The notes: generated by a model from the letters alone, not told the origin. A stretch of DNA of 8,038 nt from Bacillota bacterium (GCA_023389005.1 JAEWFE010000134.1:1-8038), one strand, 5' to 3'; positions 1 through 6,099 are shown, counted from the stretch's first letter. Numbers and translations: made by a program.

Positions 1-150
1 AAATGACTTTAAGCTCAAAATTGATTTTGCTAGCTATTGCTTGCATGTATTTTTCTTTAGTTCGCAATAAACTAAAGACCCTACACATTGGTTGTTTGCA
101 TTTATTTGTTCAGTTTTCAAAGGTCTACTGTGTTGCATTGACAACTTCTA
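1..150 (-). promoter_or_regulatory. 16S rRNA leader (transcribed spacer before an rRNA operon)
   Basis: Read on the minus strand, this stretch contains ACCTTTGAAAACTGAACAAA (123 to 104), followed by CCAATGTGTAGGG (90 to 78), a perfect hairpin, and a tail with GCTTAAAGTCATTT reaching the window edge. That order resembles the boxA-like antitermination and processing leader before 16S rRNA genes in enterococci and relatives. The mature 16S gene should start just to the left of base 1; none of it is visible here. The tandem rRNA-type promoters upstream agree with this. The assignment rests on remembered leader sequences, and a similar GAAAACTGAACA element also occurs in 16S-23S spacers, but the promoter array argues for the operon start. 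Confidence 0.8.
54..78 (-). other. Perfect hairpin in the 16S leader
   Basis: The arms TCTTTAGTT (54-62) and AACTAAAGA (70-78) are exact reverse complements: 9 bp around a 7-base loop. A hairpin at this place, just after the GTGTAGGG segment, is usual in enterococcal-type rRNA leaders. It probably belongs to the leader fold used in antitermination or pre-16S processing. No T-run follows, so it is not a terminator. Confidence 0.7.
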
Positions 151-151
151 A

Positions 152-180
152 AGTTTAACACTTTGCATTCTGTTTGTCAA
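152..180 (-). promoter_or_regulatory. rRNA promoter, proximal (third of three)
   Basis: Minus-strand -35 TTGACA (180-175, perfect), 17-bp spacer, -10 TAAACT (157-152, 4 of 6). The start point would be near 145-148 (A or G), giving a leader that carries the boxA-like element. An A-rich tract (AAAAAAGTTG) lies directly upstream, like an UP element. It is the weakest -10 of the three but has an ideal -35 and spacer. Confidence 0.65.
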
Positions 181-232
181 CAACTTTTTTCAAATAATTT
201 TCTGAATCGTTTTTCAATTCAGCGACTCAATC

Positions 233-261
233 AATATATCATCTTGAAACTTTTTTGTCAA
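233..261 (-). promoter_or_regulatory. rRNA promoter, middle (strongest match)
   Basis: Minus-strand -35 TTGACA (261-256, perfect), exact 17-bp spacer, -10 TATATT (238-233, 5 of 6). Upstream is a very A-rich stretch (minus AAAAAAATATAAAAAAA, about 284-266), a good UP-element candidate. The start would fall about 226-228 at G or A. This is the best consensus promoter in the window, as expected for a stable RNA operon. Confidence 0.8.
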
Positions 262-356
262 CAAGTTTTTTTATATTTTTTTGAGTAATTTGAAAAGTCT
301 TTATCAACTTGAGAAAACCTTTATCAAATCAAGGTTCTATCTCAAGGACAAGTAAT

Positions 357-385
357 ACTATACCAAGATTTCAGCTTTCGGTCAA
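357..385 (-). promoter_or_regulatory. rRNA promoter, distal (first of three)
   Basis: Minus-strand -35 TTGACC (385-380, 5 of 6), exact 17-bp spacer, -10 TATAGT (362-357, 5 of 6). The upstream DNA is A/T-rich, with a TTTAAAAATGACAAAAAAAC tract. It shares the motif TTGTTGAC with the two downstream promoters, so the three look like repeated promoter modules. A weaker fourth candidate, TTGATA (327-322) with 16 bp to GATAAA, lies between this one and the middle promoter. Confidence 0.7.
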
Positions 386-540
386 CAAGAAATTTAAAGT
401 TTTTTTGTCATTTTTAAAACTTTTGCAAAAACTAGTATATTTGCACTTATCTTTGTTTTATTATTCGTTTTTTCGGATACAAAAAGCTGATTCTTCTATA
501 ACACGCCCCCTTTCGTTCATTATTTTTATTTGTTTCTACT
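386..540. other. AT-rich gene-free stretch upstream of the rRNA promoters
   Basis: Together with 1-385 this makes about 540 bases without a convincing gene. The stretch lies between the cassette terminator and the distal rRNA promoter. It is AT-rich apart from a short GGGGGCG run (minus strand, about 510-504). An isolated TATACT -10-like hexamer (439-434, minus) has no good -35 partner. It most likely holds upstream promoter DNA only. The plus-strand open frame here is low-complexity and has no ribosome binding site. Confidence 0.5.
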
Positions 541-583
541 AAAAAAGCAGGCTAACCTTCACCCTTTAGGCCAACCTACTTTT
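541..583 (-). terminator. Rho-independent terminator of the Ro-like gene
   Basis: On the minus strand AGTAGGTTGGCCT (580-568) pairs with AGGTTAGCCTGCT (558-546) over all 13 positions, four of them G:U, around a 9-base loop. A run of T follows directly (545-541 plus the last T of the stem). The stem starts only 7 bases after the TAA stop. Because of the G:U pairs, the plus-strand copy would have four A:C mismatches, so the hairpin is stable only in the minus direction. It separates the cassette from the rRNA promoters. Confidence 0.9.
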
Positions 584-587
584 ATCC

Positions 588-2138
588 TTAAGCAGTGATT
601 TGTTGGTAACGAGGACTTTCAACTACCTCCAACATAAATTGATAAGGATTTAGCGCATCAGTAACAACCAACTCGAAAATTTTGGGCGTGACACCTGAAA
701 CCAAGTAGACGCCTACTTCATTTTGGGTAACTGGTTGCTGGTTATTGCGACTCGCTACATTCCAAAAAACGATCTTCGGTAAAGTGTAACCAAATGAAGC
801 AAATTTTTGTTTGGCATGTTCGAAATTGGTCACTTCATGATTGTCCACGCATGCATCAAACTCCATATCGGAAATGATTAATAATTTTGCTGGCAAGGCT
901 GTTTGTGGTAGCTCATACTCTAACGCTGTTTGTAAAATCAAATCAAAGACACCTTCTAGATTCGTATTAGCCACTTCATTAAAGGTCGTTAAATATTCCA
1001 ACTGATCCATAAATGTCTGACCTTTTATTTCGATGAGTTGTGGTTTTCTCGAAAATTCGATGAAATGATTACGGAAAGCCCCTTGATTATGTTGGGCAAA
1101 ATATAACCCTAAAGATAAAGCGACACTGGCAGGGATAGGATTTTGACAATCGAAATACATTGACCCTGAAGTATCAATAACCGCTAACGTATCCTCAGTG
1201 GTCTCAACATTTGGTAGTTGTTCCCAAATGGTGTTAAGTAGTTCCTTTTGTGCAACATCAACAATAACTTCAGGATCATCCTCCCAAAAATAGCGACGAG
1301 GAGCAAGTAAATCTAACCCTTGCTGTACTACCTCATAAGGCATCACTTGACTTGTATTCATTTTTTTCTGACCCGTTTTTACCTGGTCTAAATAGGCTTT
1401 ATAACTTGATGCATCGTTACGTAAAAAAGCCTTACGATATTTAAACAGCGCACGTGAAGGTTGTTTGGCATAATCAAAGGAATAATCTTGCTCGCGTAAA
1501 TGATTTTCAATTAAATGTAAGGATTTTCTCATCGCGGATAAACTTTGGCGATATTCTTTATCACTTAATTGGAAGAAACGCGCAATCTTTTTAGCCCGTT
1601 TAATCGTTTGTGCATTAGAAGCATTAATCGAAGGCAACCATTTAGCTAATAACGAGATAGCTTCCCCATTAGCTAAACGTTGTTGGTCTGCTTGAAATTG
1701 CTCAAACAAATACGTTAAGGCCGCTTCTTCACATGGCGTATCCAAACAATTCAGTAAATCATCAAAACGACCATATTCGGCGATTAATGGTAAATTTTTC
1801 TTCACAGACTCTGGATGCGTAAAGGCTAGTTTATGAAGGATTGTGCGAAAGACCCGGCGTTCTCCAAGTCCTTCACGAATATCACGAGCAAAGAAGAGAA
1901 TTTTCATTGCGATATCAGCGTTTTCGGCATAGGCACGAATAAAACGGGAGGTAATCTCTGTCTCATCCGCATGACGTAAAGCGCCAATGGTTGCAAATAA
2001 ATCCAAGCAAGCACTCATTGTGGATTGATACGTCATCGCTCCGTTTTCAGTTGTTGTATAGTTGTTGGCTTGTTTCAATTCTGCTAACATTTGCTCGTCC
2101 CCCATTCTTTCATAAGGTAAGCACAAGGCACCCATCAT
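588..2138 (-). CDS. DUF2828 / TROVE-like (Ro60-type) protein with C-terminal von Willebrand A domain
   Basis: A predicted cytoplasmic RNA-binding protein related to Ro60/Rsr; the exact function is unknown. Residues about 18-300 are helical and TROVE-like, with the signatures LFATIGALR (47-55) and FFARDIREGLGERR (82-95). Residues about 315-500 form a vWA domain with an apparently complete MIDAS metal site: DTSGS (322-326), T392 in NTNLEG, and D424 in ISDMEFD. The C-terminal motifs FWNVASR, GVYLVSG and MLEVVESPRY fit DUF2828 as I remember it. No signal peptide or membrane segment is seen. The start is uncertain. The first ATG has only a weak GGAAAAG. ATG codon 17 (2090-2088) sits 8 bases after GGGGGA and gives the family-like N-terminus MLAELKQANN, 500 residues long. 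Ro proteins elsewhere bind misfolded RNAs and Y RNAs; here the partner is unknown. A separate promoter and repeats lie upstream. Confidence 0.85.
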   Translation of the reverse strand: MMGALCLPYERMGDEQMLAELKQANNYTTTENGAMTYQSTMSACLDLFATIGALRHADETEITSRFIRAYAENADIAMKILFFARDIREGLGERRVFRTILHKLAFTHPESVKKNLPLIAEYGRFDDLLNCLDTPCEEAALTYLFEQFQADQQRLANGEAISLLAKWLPSINASNAQTIKRAKKIARFFQLSDKEYRQSLSAMRKSLHLIENHLREQDYSFDYAKQPSRALFKYRKAFLRNDASSYKAYLDQVKTGQKKMNTSQVMPYEVVQQGLDLLAPRRYFWEDDPEVIVDVAQKELLNTIWEQLPNVETTEDTLAVIDTSGSMYFDCQNPIPASVALSLGLYFAQHNQGAFRNHFIEFSRKPQLIEIKGQTFMDQLEYLTTFNEVANTNLEGVFDLILQTALEYELPQTALPAKLLIISDMEFDACVDNHEVTNFEHAKQKFASFGYTLPKIVFWNVASRNNQQPVTQNEVGVYLVSGVTPKIFELVVTDALNPYQFMLEVVESPRYQQITA

Positions 2139-2165
2139 CTCTTTTCCATTTTTATACTTGATTGT

Positions 2166-2276
2166 GAATCATTGCTGTATGTGCCTTTATTCAAGGTGCG
2201 ACATTCTTCGTAACAGGAAGTTTCCAATTTAAGTAAGTTTGCTGTATGCACCTTTGTTTTGCTTACAAGATGATTC
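2166..2276 (-). ncRNA. Candidate structured RNA or leader before the Ro-like gene
   Basis: Three nested pairings lie in the 181-bp gap. The outer one is GAATCAT (2276-2270) with ATGATTC (2172-2166), extendable by TG/CA after a two-base bulge. The inner one is AAGGTGC (2254-2248) with GCACCTT (2199-2193), and a small hairpin pairs CTTC with GAAG (2220-2217, 2209-2206). Joined ends with a bulged helix resemble Y RNAs, the usual Ro ligand, but no tRNA-like T-arm (GTTCGA) is present as in YrlA. There are two problems. The predicted promoter's -10 overlaps the outer 5' arm, so only read-through from the WYL genes would include it. GTAAG/CTTAC (2266-2262, 2237-2233) is a competing fold. An mRNA leader switch or operator DNA are alternatives. 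Confidence 0.3.
2172..2255. repeat. 17-bp direct repeat pair, candidate regulator-binding sites
   Basis: TTGCTGTATGTGCCTTT (2172-2188) and TTGCTGTATGCACCTTT (2239-2255) match at 15 of 17 positions, 67 bp apart, between the second WYL gene and the Ro-like gene. Both copies lie downstream of the predicted promoter (-10 at 2278-2273), within its untranslated leader. They could be binding sites for the neighbouring WYL regulators or part of an RNA fold. The repeat itself is plain in the sequence; its role is inferred. Confidence 0.6.
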
Positions 2277-2301
2277 TAGCCTAACAAATGGAAGTTATCA
2301 C
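2273..2301 (-). promoter_or_regulatory. Predicted promoter of the Ro-like gene
   Basis: Minus-strand -35 GTGATA (2301-2296, 4 of 6), exact 17-bp spacer, -10 TAGAAT (2278-2273, 5 of 6). Transcription would begin near 2266, leaving about 128 bases of leader before the first ATG. The weak -35 suits an activated promoter. The long gap before the Ro-like gene, against 4 bases between the two WYL genes, supports separate transcription. Confidence 0.5.
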
Positions 2302-2303
2302 GG

Positions 2304-2321
2304 AAAAAAAGTTGCGAACTT
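2304..2321 (-). terminator. Weak terminator or attenuator after the second WYL gene
   Basis: On the minus strand AAGTT (2321-2317), CGC loop, AACTT (2313-2309), then five more T. The 5-bp A/T-rich stem begins within the TAA stop. It is too weak to be a full terminator by eye, so partial read-through into the Ro-like gene is likely. Confidence 0.35.
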
Positions 2322-3234
2322 AACGTAAATCCAGACTTTTTTGTTGAGAAAGCCGACTAATTAATTGTTGGCGAAAATCTTCCGGGGCCACTACTTCGAC
2401 AAACGGACCAAATGAGAGCACGCGAATCAAAAGCTCCGTCTTATCTTTAGGCGAATAATACAAATCCATAGAATAGGTTTTGTCATCTAGGCGAGTCACT
2501 TGCTTTTCAAAATGGGCAAAGTGCAGCAACACCCGATTCAATGCATTTCGCTCATCGGTAATTTTAATCGTCACAATCGACTTTTTAGCCTTAAGTTTTT
2601 GAATCGTCAGCTCGCCGTCATACACCTGACAAGTTAGCAAACGACCAACATTTAAATAAAAGCCCTGTTTTTCCGTCCGACAATAGACGCGAAACTTATC
2701 CTCTTTTTCGGAGTACTCTAAAAATTGTGGCACAAAAACTCGGCGAATGACCTTGCCATAACGATTATGTAGCTTAACTTTTAAAGGTTGACGAAGCGTA
2801 ATAGCAGATAAAATCAAGCGAAAGTGCGCGATATATTCAGGATTGGTATAACCATCTCCATCCTGATAGCGATCAAAATAATCTAGCGCCTCTTGAGAAA
2901 ATAGCGGTTCGACTTCAGACAAATCTAGAGAAGTGCGCTCATCGGTCAAGAATAAACGAATGCGTGGATCTTGCAAAATCGCTTTTAACCAACTTTTCTG
3001 TAAGTTCGTCAAAGGGGATTGCGGCACCTTATCCATCAACGCGCGACCATCTGGCAAAAGAAAAGGCCAAGTCTGATCTTTTAAAGCTTGTTCAATCGTT
3101 AAGCCGCTTTCTAAAAAAGCGTGTTGGTGAATGATTTGTTGGATTTGACTTGTTGTAATCGGCTTTTTGCAGGCTTGCTTTAAAATTGTCGCTAGCGTTT
3201 GATAGTAAACACCGTAAATTTCATTGAAAAACAT
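2320..3234 (-). CDS. WYL-domain protein, second of a pair
   Basis: A probable transcription regulator or regulator partner. Numbered from an upstream in-frame ATG at 3252, residues about 145-212 form a divergent WYL core (RRVFVPQFLEY, then FYLNVGRLLTC) and 225-304 a WCX-like C-terminal extension with the typical LLIRVLSFGPFVEVVAPEDF. The first 140 residues are helical and show no convincing winged helix, unlike the upstream neighbour, so it may act by pairing with that protein, as PafB and PafC do. The start chosen is ATG 3234: it follows GGAG at 7 bases of spacing and sits 4 bp after the neighbour's stop, giving 304 residues (MFFNEIYGVYY). The 3252 start would overlap the neighbour by 14 bp and has no ribosome binding site. 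The close spacing implies co-transcription and translational coupling. The ligand and target are unknown. Confidence 0.8.
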   Translation of the reverse strand: MFFNEIYGVYYQTLATILKQACKKPITTSQIQQIIHQHAFLESGLTIEQALKDQTWPFLLPDGRALMDKVPQSPLTNLQKSWLKAILQDPRIRLFLTDERTSLDLSEVEPLFSQEALDYFDRYQDGDGYTNPEYIAHFRLILSAITLRQPLKVKLHNRYGKVIRRVFVPQFLEYSEKEDKFRVYCRTEKQGFYLNVGRLLTCQVYDGELTIQKLKAKKSIVTIKITDERNALNRVLLHFAHFEKQVTRLDDKTYSMDLYYSPKDKTELLIRVLSFGPFVEVVAPEDFRQQLISRLSQQKSLDLR

Positions 3235-3238
3235 CGTC

Positions 3239-4453
3239 TCACTCCACTCCATATAATTGATACATCTGCTTTAAATCTTGTTGGAAACGCTGAGCTACCT
3301 CTGGATTAGAAAAAGAAATCGCCGTAATCCGACAAATAAAGGTACGAATCCATGGCAATAATTCTGCACTATCATAGACCTCTGCACTAAATCGAGCTGT
3401 ATAACCATCCAGCAACTCCACTGTACCTAGCCGTTTTTCTCGCAATAGCCGCTTGTAAATATGCGCTTCATACTTTTCAAAGCGAATGGTAAAGGTGACC
3501 GTTTCAGTAGCTGTTTGCCTTAAATTGCCAAAACTTACTCCCCAGATATGCTTTTTGACTTGTAGGAAAAGTGTCAAATACGCCTCAAACTGCGGACACT
3601 CTTCTTTTAAGTTCACCGATTCGACTAAATCCAGGCGTAAAGAAATCAAATGCGCATACTTCTTGCTATAGGCCATCAGATATTGGCGGCCATTTTGCAC
3701 ACTGACTAAAATTTTTAAAGGGACAATCGCCTCTTTCTGCTCGCGAGATACTCTTTGAATTTCTACTTCACGTTGCTGACTAATTGCTTGCAAAAATTGA
3801 TACAAAATCTCACTATCTAGCGCGCTAGTCAAATAATGATGCTTGAAGCGAAACGGGCTTTGATGGGGTGGAAGTTTATCCAAAATCGTCGAGCCCACTA
3901 CCCCACAAGGCGCAACTTCCGCAAAAAAGTCCAAAAAGTCCGTCTGGGGCAAGCTGTCAATCGGGGCTAAAGTATAATACATCTTGCGCCCTTGCTTTTG
4001 TTGAAGAACTAGCCCCTCAGCGACATATTCTTTTAATTTCTTGCGCACAGTGGATTCATCAAAAAGCCGTGTATTGGGAAAATGTTGCAAAATTTCATCC
4101 AGCTCATCCATTATTTCGGACAAACTTAACCGTGCCTGTTGACTCAAGATGCCCATCAGATAAAAGTGCAAGGTAATATCACCTGGCGTAAAACTCTTAG
4201 CTTTCCATGCTTGATAAAAAGGATTTTGGACAATTTGGCGACTATCGATACTTAAAAACACCTGCTTCCCTTCTTTATCTTGATGAAACTGCATATATTC
4301 CTCTAGCCAGCTAGCTACTCTTCTGCGCTCATCATCATAAGAACGACTACTTTTTTGCGTAAACTCCTCACGACTCTTAAAACCATACACATAAAAGTCG
4401 CGCATATAACTCCGAATTTTGCTGAAGTTTTTAATCAATTCACTATAAGCCAT
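3239..4453 (-). CDS. WYL-domain transcription regulator with winged helix
   Basis: A predicted cytoplasmic DNA-binding regulator of 404 residues. Residues about 92-162 read as a winged helix-turn-helix: LSLSEIMDELDEIL, then the recognition-like STVRKKLKEYVAEGLV and a basic wing, QKQGRKMYYTLA. Residues about 216-282 are the WYL domain (core GRQYLMAY, with RLDLVESV after it), and 318-398 the WCX extension. WYL domains are thought to sense small ligands or nucleic-acid fragments, and relatives such as BrxR and PafBC control defence or DNA-damage genes. The start is clear: AGGAGG lies 8 bases before the ATG, behind an extended -10 promoter. It is the first gene of a cassette with the second WYL gene and, further on, the Ro-like gene, which it probably regulates. 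The target is inferred from neighbourhood only. Confidence 0.85.
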   Translation of the reverse strand: MAYSELIKNFSKIRSYMRDFYVYGFKSREEFTQKSSRSYDDERRRVASWLEEYMQFHQDKEGKQVFLSIDSRQIVQNPFYQAWKAKSFTPGDITLHFYLMGILSQQARLSLSEIMDELDEILQHFPNTRLFDESTVRKKLKEYVAEGLVLQQKQGRKMYYTLAPIDSLPQTDFLDFFAEVAPCGVVGSTILDKLPPHQSPFRFKHHYLTSALDSEILYQFLQAISQQREVEIQRVSREQKEAIVPLKILVSVQNGRQYLMAYSKKYAHLISLRLDLVESVNLKEECPQFEAYLTLFLQVKKHIWGVSFGNLRQTATETVTFTIRFEKYEAHIYKRLLREKRLGTVELLDGYTARFSAEVYDSAELLPWIRTFICRITAISFSNPEVAQRFQQDLKQMYQLYGVE

Positions 4454-4461
4454 TCGCCAAA

Positions 4462-4467
4462 CCTCCT
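4462..4467 (-). promoter_or_regulatory. Ribosome binding site of the first WYL gene
   Basis: Minus-strand AGGAGG, 8 bases before the ATG at 4453. It fixes the start codon of the cassette's first gene. Confidence 0.85.
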
Positions 4468-4482
4468 CTTACTGTCCTCTTT

Positions 4483-4491
4483 ATTCTACCA
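4483..4491 (-). promoter_or_regulatory. Extended -10 promoter of the WYL cassette
   Basis: Minus-strand TGG-TAGAAT (4491-4483) is an extended -10 element (TGn plus 5 of 6 of TATAAT). The -35 position holds only GTTCTC (4511-4506), which is poor. The start would fall near 4476, about 23 bases before the ATG. A weak -35 with an inverted repeat just upstream would suit an activator or autoregulation. Confidence 0.6.
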
Positions 4492-4511
4492 CAAAGCTAG
4501 ATTTAGAGAAC

Positions 4512-4530
4512 TTTGCAATTTTAATGCAAA
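4512..4530. repeat. Small inverted repeat just upstream of the WYL promoter
   Basis: TTTGCA (4512-4517) and TGCAAA (4525-4530) are exact complements around 7 bases. The site abuts the weak -35 position of the cassette promoter, where an activator would bind. It also overlaps the tail of the lysS terminator, so it may be chance in A/T-rich DNA. Confidence 0.35.
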
Positions 4531-4577
4531 ACAACGCCTAAAAGCAGGTTGCAAGCTCCCACTTCTAGGCGTTGTTT
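4528..4577 (-). terminator. Rho-independent terminator of lysS
   Basis: On the minus strand AAACAACGCCTA (4577-4566) pairs perfectly over 12 bp with TAGGCGTTGTTT (4540-4529). The 25-base loop contains AGCTTGCAACCTGCT, which may fold further. The 3' arm ends in GTTGTTTT, so the U-tract is short. The stem begins 11 bases after the lysS stop and separates lysS from the WYL cassette. Confidence 0.8.
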
Positions 4578-4588
4578 GTATATTATGC

Positions 4589-6091
4589 TTATTTTTCGAC
4601 GTTCTTAAGGGTTGGGAATAATAAGACGTCACGGATTGATTGAGAATCAGTTAGTAACATCACTAGACGGTCGATACCGATTCCTAGGCCTCCGGTTGGT
4701 GGAAGTCCATGTTCTAGCGCTTCTAGGAAATCTTCATCCACACCATGCGCTTCATCATTACCAGCTGCGCGTTCACGTTCTTGCGCTTCAAAACGTTCTC
4801 TTTGATCGATTGGGTCATTCAATTCCGTAAAGGCATTGGCAAACTCTTTACCCACGATGAACAACTCAAAACGGTCAGTAAAGCGAGGATCTTCAGGATT
4901 TTTCTTCGCAAGTGGAGAAACAGCCACTGGATGACCATAAACAAAAGTAGGCTGTCGTAAAGTATCTTCTACAAATGTTTCAAAGAATTCATTGATAATA
5001 TGACCGATTTCCATCGCATCAGTAATTTCTACATTATGTTCTTTAGCTAATTGACGAGCTTGTTCAAGTGTCATATCTTGCCAGAAGTCAACACCTGTTT
5101 TTTCTTTCACGGCATCTACCATGTGTAAACGTCTAAATGGTGAAGTCAAATCAATCGCTTCTCCATCATAACTAATTTCAGTTGTACCTAACACTTTTTG
5201 AGCAGCATTGCGGATAATGCCTTCTGTAAGGTCCATTACATCTTTATAATCAGTGTAAGCAGTATATGCTTCTAACATGGTAAATTCAGGGTTATGAGTC
5301 GTATCAATCCCTTCATTACGGAACACACGAGAAATTTCGTATACTTTTTCCATACCGCCGACAATCAAACGTTTTAAGTGTAACTCTAAAGCGATACGTA
5401 GATAAAGGTCGGTATCTAGGGCATTATGGTGCGTGATAAATGGACGAGCCGCTGCACCTCCTGCTTGATTGTGTAAGACTGGTGTTTCAACTTCGATATA
5501 GCCTTGAGAATCTAAGTAACGACGGATTTCACTAATGATTTGGCTACGTTTCATAAAGCGGTCAAAACTTTCGCGGTTACTGATTAAATCTAAGTAACGT
5601 TGACGATATCTTTGTTCGACATTGGTTAGTCCGTGATATTTATCAGGTAATGGACGCAATGCTTTAGATAAAATTTCAAAAGTTTCTGCCTTGATTGACA
5701 CTTCACCGGTATTGGTCTTCATAATTTGACCAGTCACACCATAAAAGTCCCCTAAGTCTGCTTGTTTGAATAATTCATATGCTTCTTCGCCGACTTCATC
5801 TTTTCTCACGTAGATTTGGATTTGGCCTTCGCGATCTAGTAAATGCGCAAAACCAGCTTTCCCTTTACCACGTTTGGTCATCATACGACCGGCAACGCTA
5901 GCTTTTAAGTTTAAGTCATGTAATTCTTCTTTTGTTTTGTCATCATAAGCTTCGTGTAATTCTTTTGAGTTATGGGTACGCTCAAAACGTTTACCGAATG
6001 GATCAATGCCTTGTTCGATTAGTCGTTCCATTTTTTCACGACGAACCAACATTTGGTCATTCAACTCTTCTTGTCTTTCAATTTCAGTCAA
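4589..6091 (-). CDS. lysS: Lysyl-tRNA synthetase, class II (TTG start)
   Basis: It charges tRNA-Lys with lysine using ATP, in the cytoplasm. Numbered from the TTG start, about 60-150 is the OB-fold anticodon-binding domain. The class II catalytic core follows: motif 1 GYIEVETPVL (about 197-206), motif 2 FRNEGIDTTHNPEFTMLEAY (257-276), and motif 3 GLGIGIDRLVMLL (468-480). The AGGAAARPF segment after motif 1 is characteristic of LysRS. The frame opens at ATG 6124, but that codon has no ribosome binding site, while GGAGG (6104-6100) lies 8 bases before TTG 6091. TTG gives 500 residues, starting MTEIERQEELNDQ, which fits the usual length. The gene sits between two terminators, so it is probably transcribed alone; a TATTAT hexamer (6134-6129) with no good -35 is the only promoter hint. 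No T-box or other leader riboswitch is seen. Confidence 0.97.
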   Translation of the reverse strand: MTEIERQEELNDQMLVRREKMERLIEQGIDPFGKRFERTHNSKELHEAYDDKTKEELHDLNLKASVAGRMMTKRGKGKAGFAHLLDREGQIQIYVRKDEVGEEAYELFKQADLGDFYGVTGQIMKTNTGEVSIKAETFEILSKALRPLPDKYHGLTNVEQRYRQRYLDLISNRESFDRFMKRSQIISEIRRYLDSQGYIEVETPVLHNQAGGAAARPFITHHNALDTDLYLRIALELHLKRLIVGGMEKVYEISRVFRNEGIDTTHNPEFTMLEAYTAYTDYKDVMDLTEGIIRNAAQKVLGTTEISYDGEAIDLTSPFRRLHMVDAVKEKTGVDFWQDMTLEQARQLAKEHNVEITDAMEIGHIINEFFETFVEDTLRQPTFVYGHPVAVSPLAKKNPEDPRFTDRFELFIVGKEFANAFTELNDPIDQRERFEAQERERAAGNDEAHGVDEDFLEALEHGLPPTGGLGIGIDRLVMLLTDSQSIRDVLLFPTLKNVEK

Positions 6092-6099
6092 GATATTTT

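Noticed and set aside
309..542. Plus-strand open frame of 77 codons in the AT-rich region
   Set aside because: Low-complexity product rich in F, L and S, no ribosome binding site, and antisense to the distal rRNA promoter and the terminator.
2139..2319. Classic YrlA or tRNA-like RNA
   Set aside because: No GTTCGA T-loop, D-arm or CCA-like end is visible, so only the weaker claim of a structured region is kept.
3239..4453. WYL genes as part of a BREX, CBASS or CRISPR defence island
   Set aside because: No methylase, nuclease, cyclase, Cas or BREX gene is in the window; WYL alone does not establish this.
588..4530. Cassette carried by an insertion sequence or integrated element
   Set aside because: No transposase, integrase, terminal inverted repeats or target duplication seen at the edges; base use looks like the neighbours by eye.
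4612..4960. Plus-strand open frames opposite lysS
   Set aside because: Shadows of the conserved lysS 3' end; composition is that of an antisense frame.
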